A stretch of DNA of 64,000 nt. Source: Quillaja saponaria (Eukaryota; Streptophyta; Magnoliopsida; Fabales; Quillajaceae). Under the pieces are notes generated by a model, which worked only from the letters and a program-made list of their open reading frames with translations, did not search any database and was not told where the DNA came from. Shown here one piece after another: positions 61,651 through 64,000 of this stretch. The stretch's first letter is position 1. Each line of letters begins with the position of its first letter. Location: the NCBI GenBank assembly GCA_029379385.1, contig CM055607.1, forward strand, positions 7,502,001 to 7,566,000, in the 5' to 3' direction. The position numbers and the translations under genes are program-made.

Positions 61651-63694
61651 TCACAACTTGGAGATGAGTTGTTGCTTGCTCTGTGCAACCAGATCTTTCC
61701 TCAAGATTTTTCCTGCTGCAGACCTTGGAATAGCTCTAATGAAGCCCACTCTTCTCACTTTCTTGTATGGTGCCACCTGAAATTTTCCATATTGTTTAAG
61801 TAGAAGAATGAATGAGTGATGTTGACAGCAGCAAATAGGAGGTAGGAGCCATGACATACCTGATTAGCAACAAATTGAATAACTTGGTCTTCATTAAGGT
61901 CAGACCCAGCTGCTCTCACCACATATGCCATTGGTATCTGTCCCGTTTCATCATCTTCAACTCTGCATAATTCATTTTTCATGTTAGAGTCTAGATTGAG
62001 ACCGAAAGAGAGAGAGAATGGGAGCGGGGGAAGAGATGGAAGGGCAAACGCACGGTATAACAGCTGCATCAAGAATGCTGGGATGACTCAGAAGTATTGC
62101 TTCAAGCTCTGCTGGAGCCACCTGCCATAAACATTCAAAACATATAGACAAATATAGTCGCCAATTACAAGTTCTTTTTTCGTAGTCCCAACGATCTCGA
62201 AAATAGAAACAACCCTTTGTAGCAGAATAATTTGGTAGTAATTTTTTCTTTATTATAGTTGCTTCAAAGTACCTGGTATCCATTGTGTTTGATTAGCTCT
62301 TTTATTCGATCAACTATATAAACGAATCCATCTTCATCAAAGTAACAAAGATCACCTGTCCTTAGCCACCCTTCTGAATCAACTGTTGCAGCTGTTGCCT
62401 CCGAATTTCCCAGATACCCTTTCATAATAGTAGGACCTTTTAGCCATAGCTCTCCTTCTTTTCGAGGAGGCAGAGACTTCCCTGTTTCATTGTCTACCAC
62501 TTTAGCACAAAAGCTTGGTAGTAGCAACCCACACGAGCTAGGCCGAACCTTAGCTTCTTTGTGTGAGACCAAAAAAGTTGCTGCTCCACAACTTTCTGTT
62601 AGACCATAACCTTGCCTTAGCTCAATCCATGGAAACCTCTGTCTAAAGTCATCTGACACTTCTTTACACAAAGGTGCAGCACCGGTACTCACCCTTCTTA
62701 AGCTTGACAAGTCACACCTGACTTTGCTTGTGTACTTTACAAGCCCAAGAATCACAGGGGGAACTGCTGGTATGTTACTAACTTTGTACTCCTGAATAGC
62801 CTCAAGCATACCTTGGAAATCAAACTTCTGCATCAACACTGTAGTAATACCCATGGTTAACAATCCTAATCCGAAGAATGCCAATCCATAGATGTGAAAA
62901 ATTGGAATGAAGCACAAGAAAATGTCATCCTGAGCTGAAGATGCATCCACAGACCACTTGAGTAATGTCATAGTCGATATGAAATTCGAGTGGGTAAGAA
63001 TCACGCCTTTGCTAGTCCCTGTTGTCCCTGAAGAGTATAGTATAGCTGCTGTGTCTGATTGAGCTGCAGGAACTTGTGGCAACTCCAGTGAGTGGATGCT
63101 GCAGCATTCAATTAATTCTTCAACTGATAACATGTCCCCTTCAGATGGACGAGAAGTGAGAATAGTAGGCACCCCAGTTGGGGCTAATTTGTGTAGCTCT
63201 TCAGGTGCAGAGATGGCTAGTTTTGCACCCGAATCACGCACTTGCTTTGAAATCTCTTTCTTGGTGTTAAGAGGATTGGCAGTGGTCAGAATTGCACCAA
63301 TTGATAACACGCCGAGGCATATGGTTGAGTACAAGATAGAGTTTTGTGACAGGACAAACACCACATCCCCTTTTCGAATCCCAACTCCATGGTACAATCC
63401 TGATGCAAGTGAGTTAATAGATCGGTGTAGCTGTGCATAGGTTATATGTTGTTCAGTTGCTGAATCAACAAAAGCAACCCGCGACTCGGCAAGTTCTCCC
63501 TGAGGAAACTGAGAAAGCACAAAGGTGGCTGTGTCAAGGTCAAGCCTTGTTGGGATTGCATGGTTGTCACCAAGCTTATGAAGTGCATGATAGATGCCAG
63601 TGTCAGAGTCATAGCCACTCCGATTATCAACAACTTTCCGAGAGTTGCCGGGTTCTTCCTCAAGCACAGAAGGCCAAGCTTCCTCACCTGACAT
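61651..63694 (-). CDS. Peroxisomal 4-coumarate:CoA ligase-like acyl-CoA synthetase
   Basis: Four exons (63694-62273, 62121-62054, 61962-61860, 61776-61651) give 572 residues. It belongs to the adenylate-forming ANL family, which activates a carboxylate with ATP and transfers it to CoA. Visible motifs are the P-loop-like box SSGTTGTSKGV (221-231), QGYGLTES (361-368), GWLRTGDL (442-449), the hinge DRIKELIK (462-469) and the catalytic lysine in AAGKILRK (Lys554). In place of the box II GEICIRG of true 4CLs it has GELWLKG (414-420), so it is a 4CL-like paralogue rather than a lignin 4CL. The C-terminal SKL is a canonical PTS1, putting it in peroxisomes, as for relatives acting on jasmonate precursors, fatty acids or hydroxycinnamates. 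The substrate cannot be fixed from sequence. The ATG at 63694 is the first in frame; no lesions. Confidence 0.93.
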
Positions 63695-63964
63695 TTTGCT
63701 ATAAGAAGAGTTGCTGTTAGTAACTAAGCAAGCAACAATTCTGTTAAAACCTGTTGTGAAGCATAAAACATACTAAGAAGCTTACAACAAAGCCTGCACA
63801 TATATATATTTATAACATATAAGAATTTGTGTACGTCAAGCTCTAGGCCTAGCATTGTTAAGTACGTAGGTAGAACGGTAGATTCTTTGTGAGCCGGCCA
63901 AGATTCCTTGACAAAGTCATTGTACTGTACGTACAAAAAAGATCCATATAATATGATTCTCATT

Positions 63965-63965
<1 letters not shown>

Positions 63966-63999
<34 letters not shown>
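63966..63999. repeat. (CT)n microsatellite at window end
   Basis: About 16 CT repeats. On the minus strand it is a GA tract some 270 bases upstream of the 4CL-like start, where GA-rich tracts are common in plant promoters. Confidence 0.9.
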
Positions 64000-64000
64000 A

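Overview
The window is nuclear DNA of a eudicot plant. Its genes have many short exons with canonical GT-AG introns, the intergenic DNA is AT-rich and crowded with small non-autonomous transposons, and it carries plant-specific families: a SIAMESE-related CDK inhibitor, an NT-C2 coiled-coil protein, a DUF1997 plastid-type protein, a glycine-rich cell-wall protein and a 4-coumarate:CoA ligase-like enzyme. I cannot narrow the species. Gene models below were spliced by eye from reading frame and splice sites.

Layout. 0-6.2 kb: broken end of a secreted proline-rich protein gene (1-299), an intact secreted plant protein of unknown function (1101-3189, minus), a repeat-filled AT-rich spacer, and a single-exon SMR-type cell-cycle inhibitor (5768-6127, plus). 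9.2-16.1 kb: a long NT-C2/coiled-coil gene (plus) with intact splice sites but at least five frameshifts and one nonsense codon, so probably a young pseudogene; one intron holds an 803-bp hAT-like element. 16.9-22.5 kb: an intact 867-residue RING-finger protein (minus). 22.5-30.2 kb: gene-free. 30.3-34.2 kb: a decayed DUF1997 gene (minus). 34.7-35.2 kb: an intronless histone H2B gene (minus) with a histone-type promoter element. 37.4-43.2 kb: a three-KH-domain RNA-binding protein (plus). 44.6-45.2 kb: a glycine-rich secreted protein (minus). 45.2-52.1 kb: gene-free, holding a decayed direct-repeat (LTR-like) element with a nested SINE and a 1019-bp tandem duplication. 54.1-60.2 kb: a kelch-repeat/coiled-coil protein (plus). 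60.6-61.4 kb: a second copy of the hAT-like element. 61.7-63.7 kb: a peroxisomal (-SKL) 4CL-like acyl-CoA synthetase (minus).

The order kelch - KH - DUF1997 - RING matches, as I recall it, the Arabidopsis block At5g04420-At5g04430-At5g04440-At5g04460. The genes are functionally unrelated housekeeping or regulatory genes and do not form a pathway. The most notable feature is the contrast between clean intact genes and two neighbours (NT-C2 coiled-coil, DUF1997) carrying several disabling lesions each. This fits gene-by-gene loss after duplication, though assembly error must be excluded. I found no evidence for a novel defence, mobile or biosynthetic system; the less ordinary material lies in the repeats.
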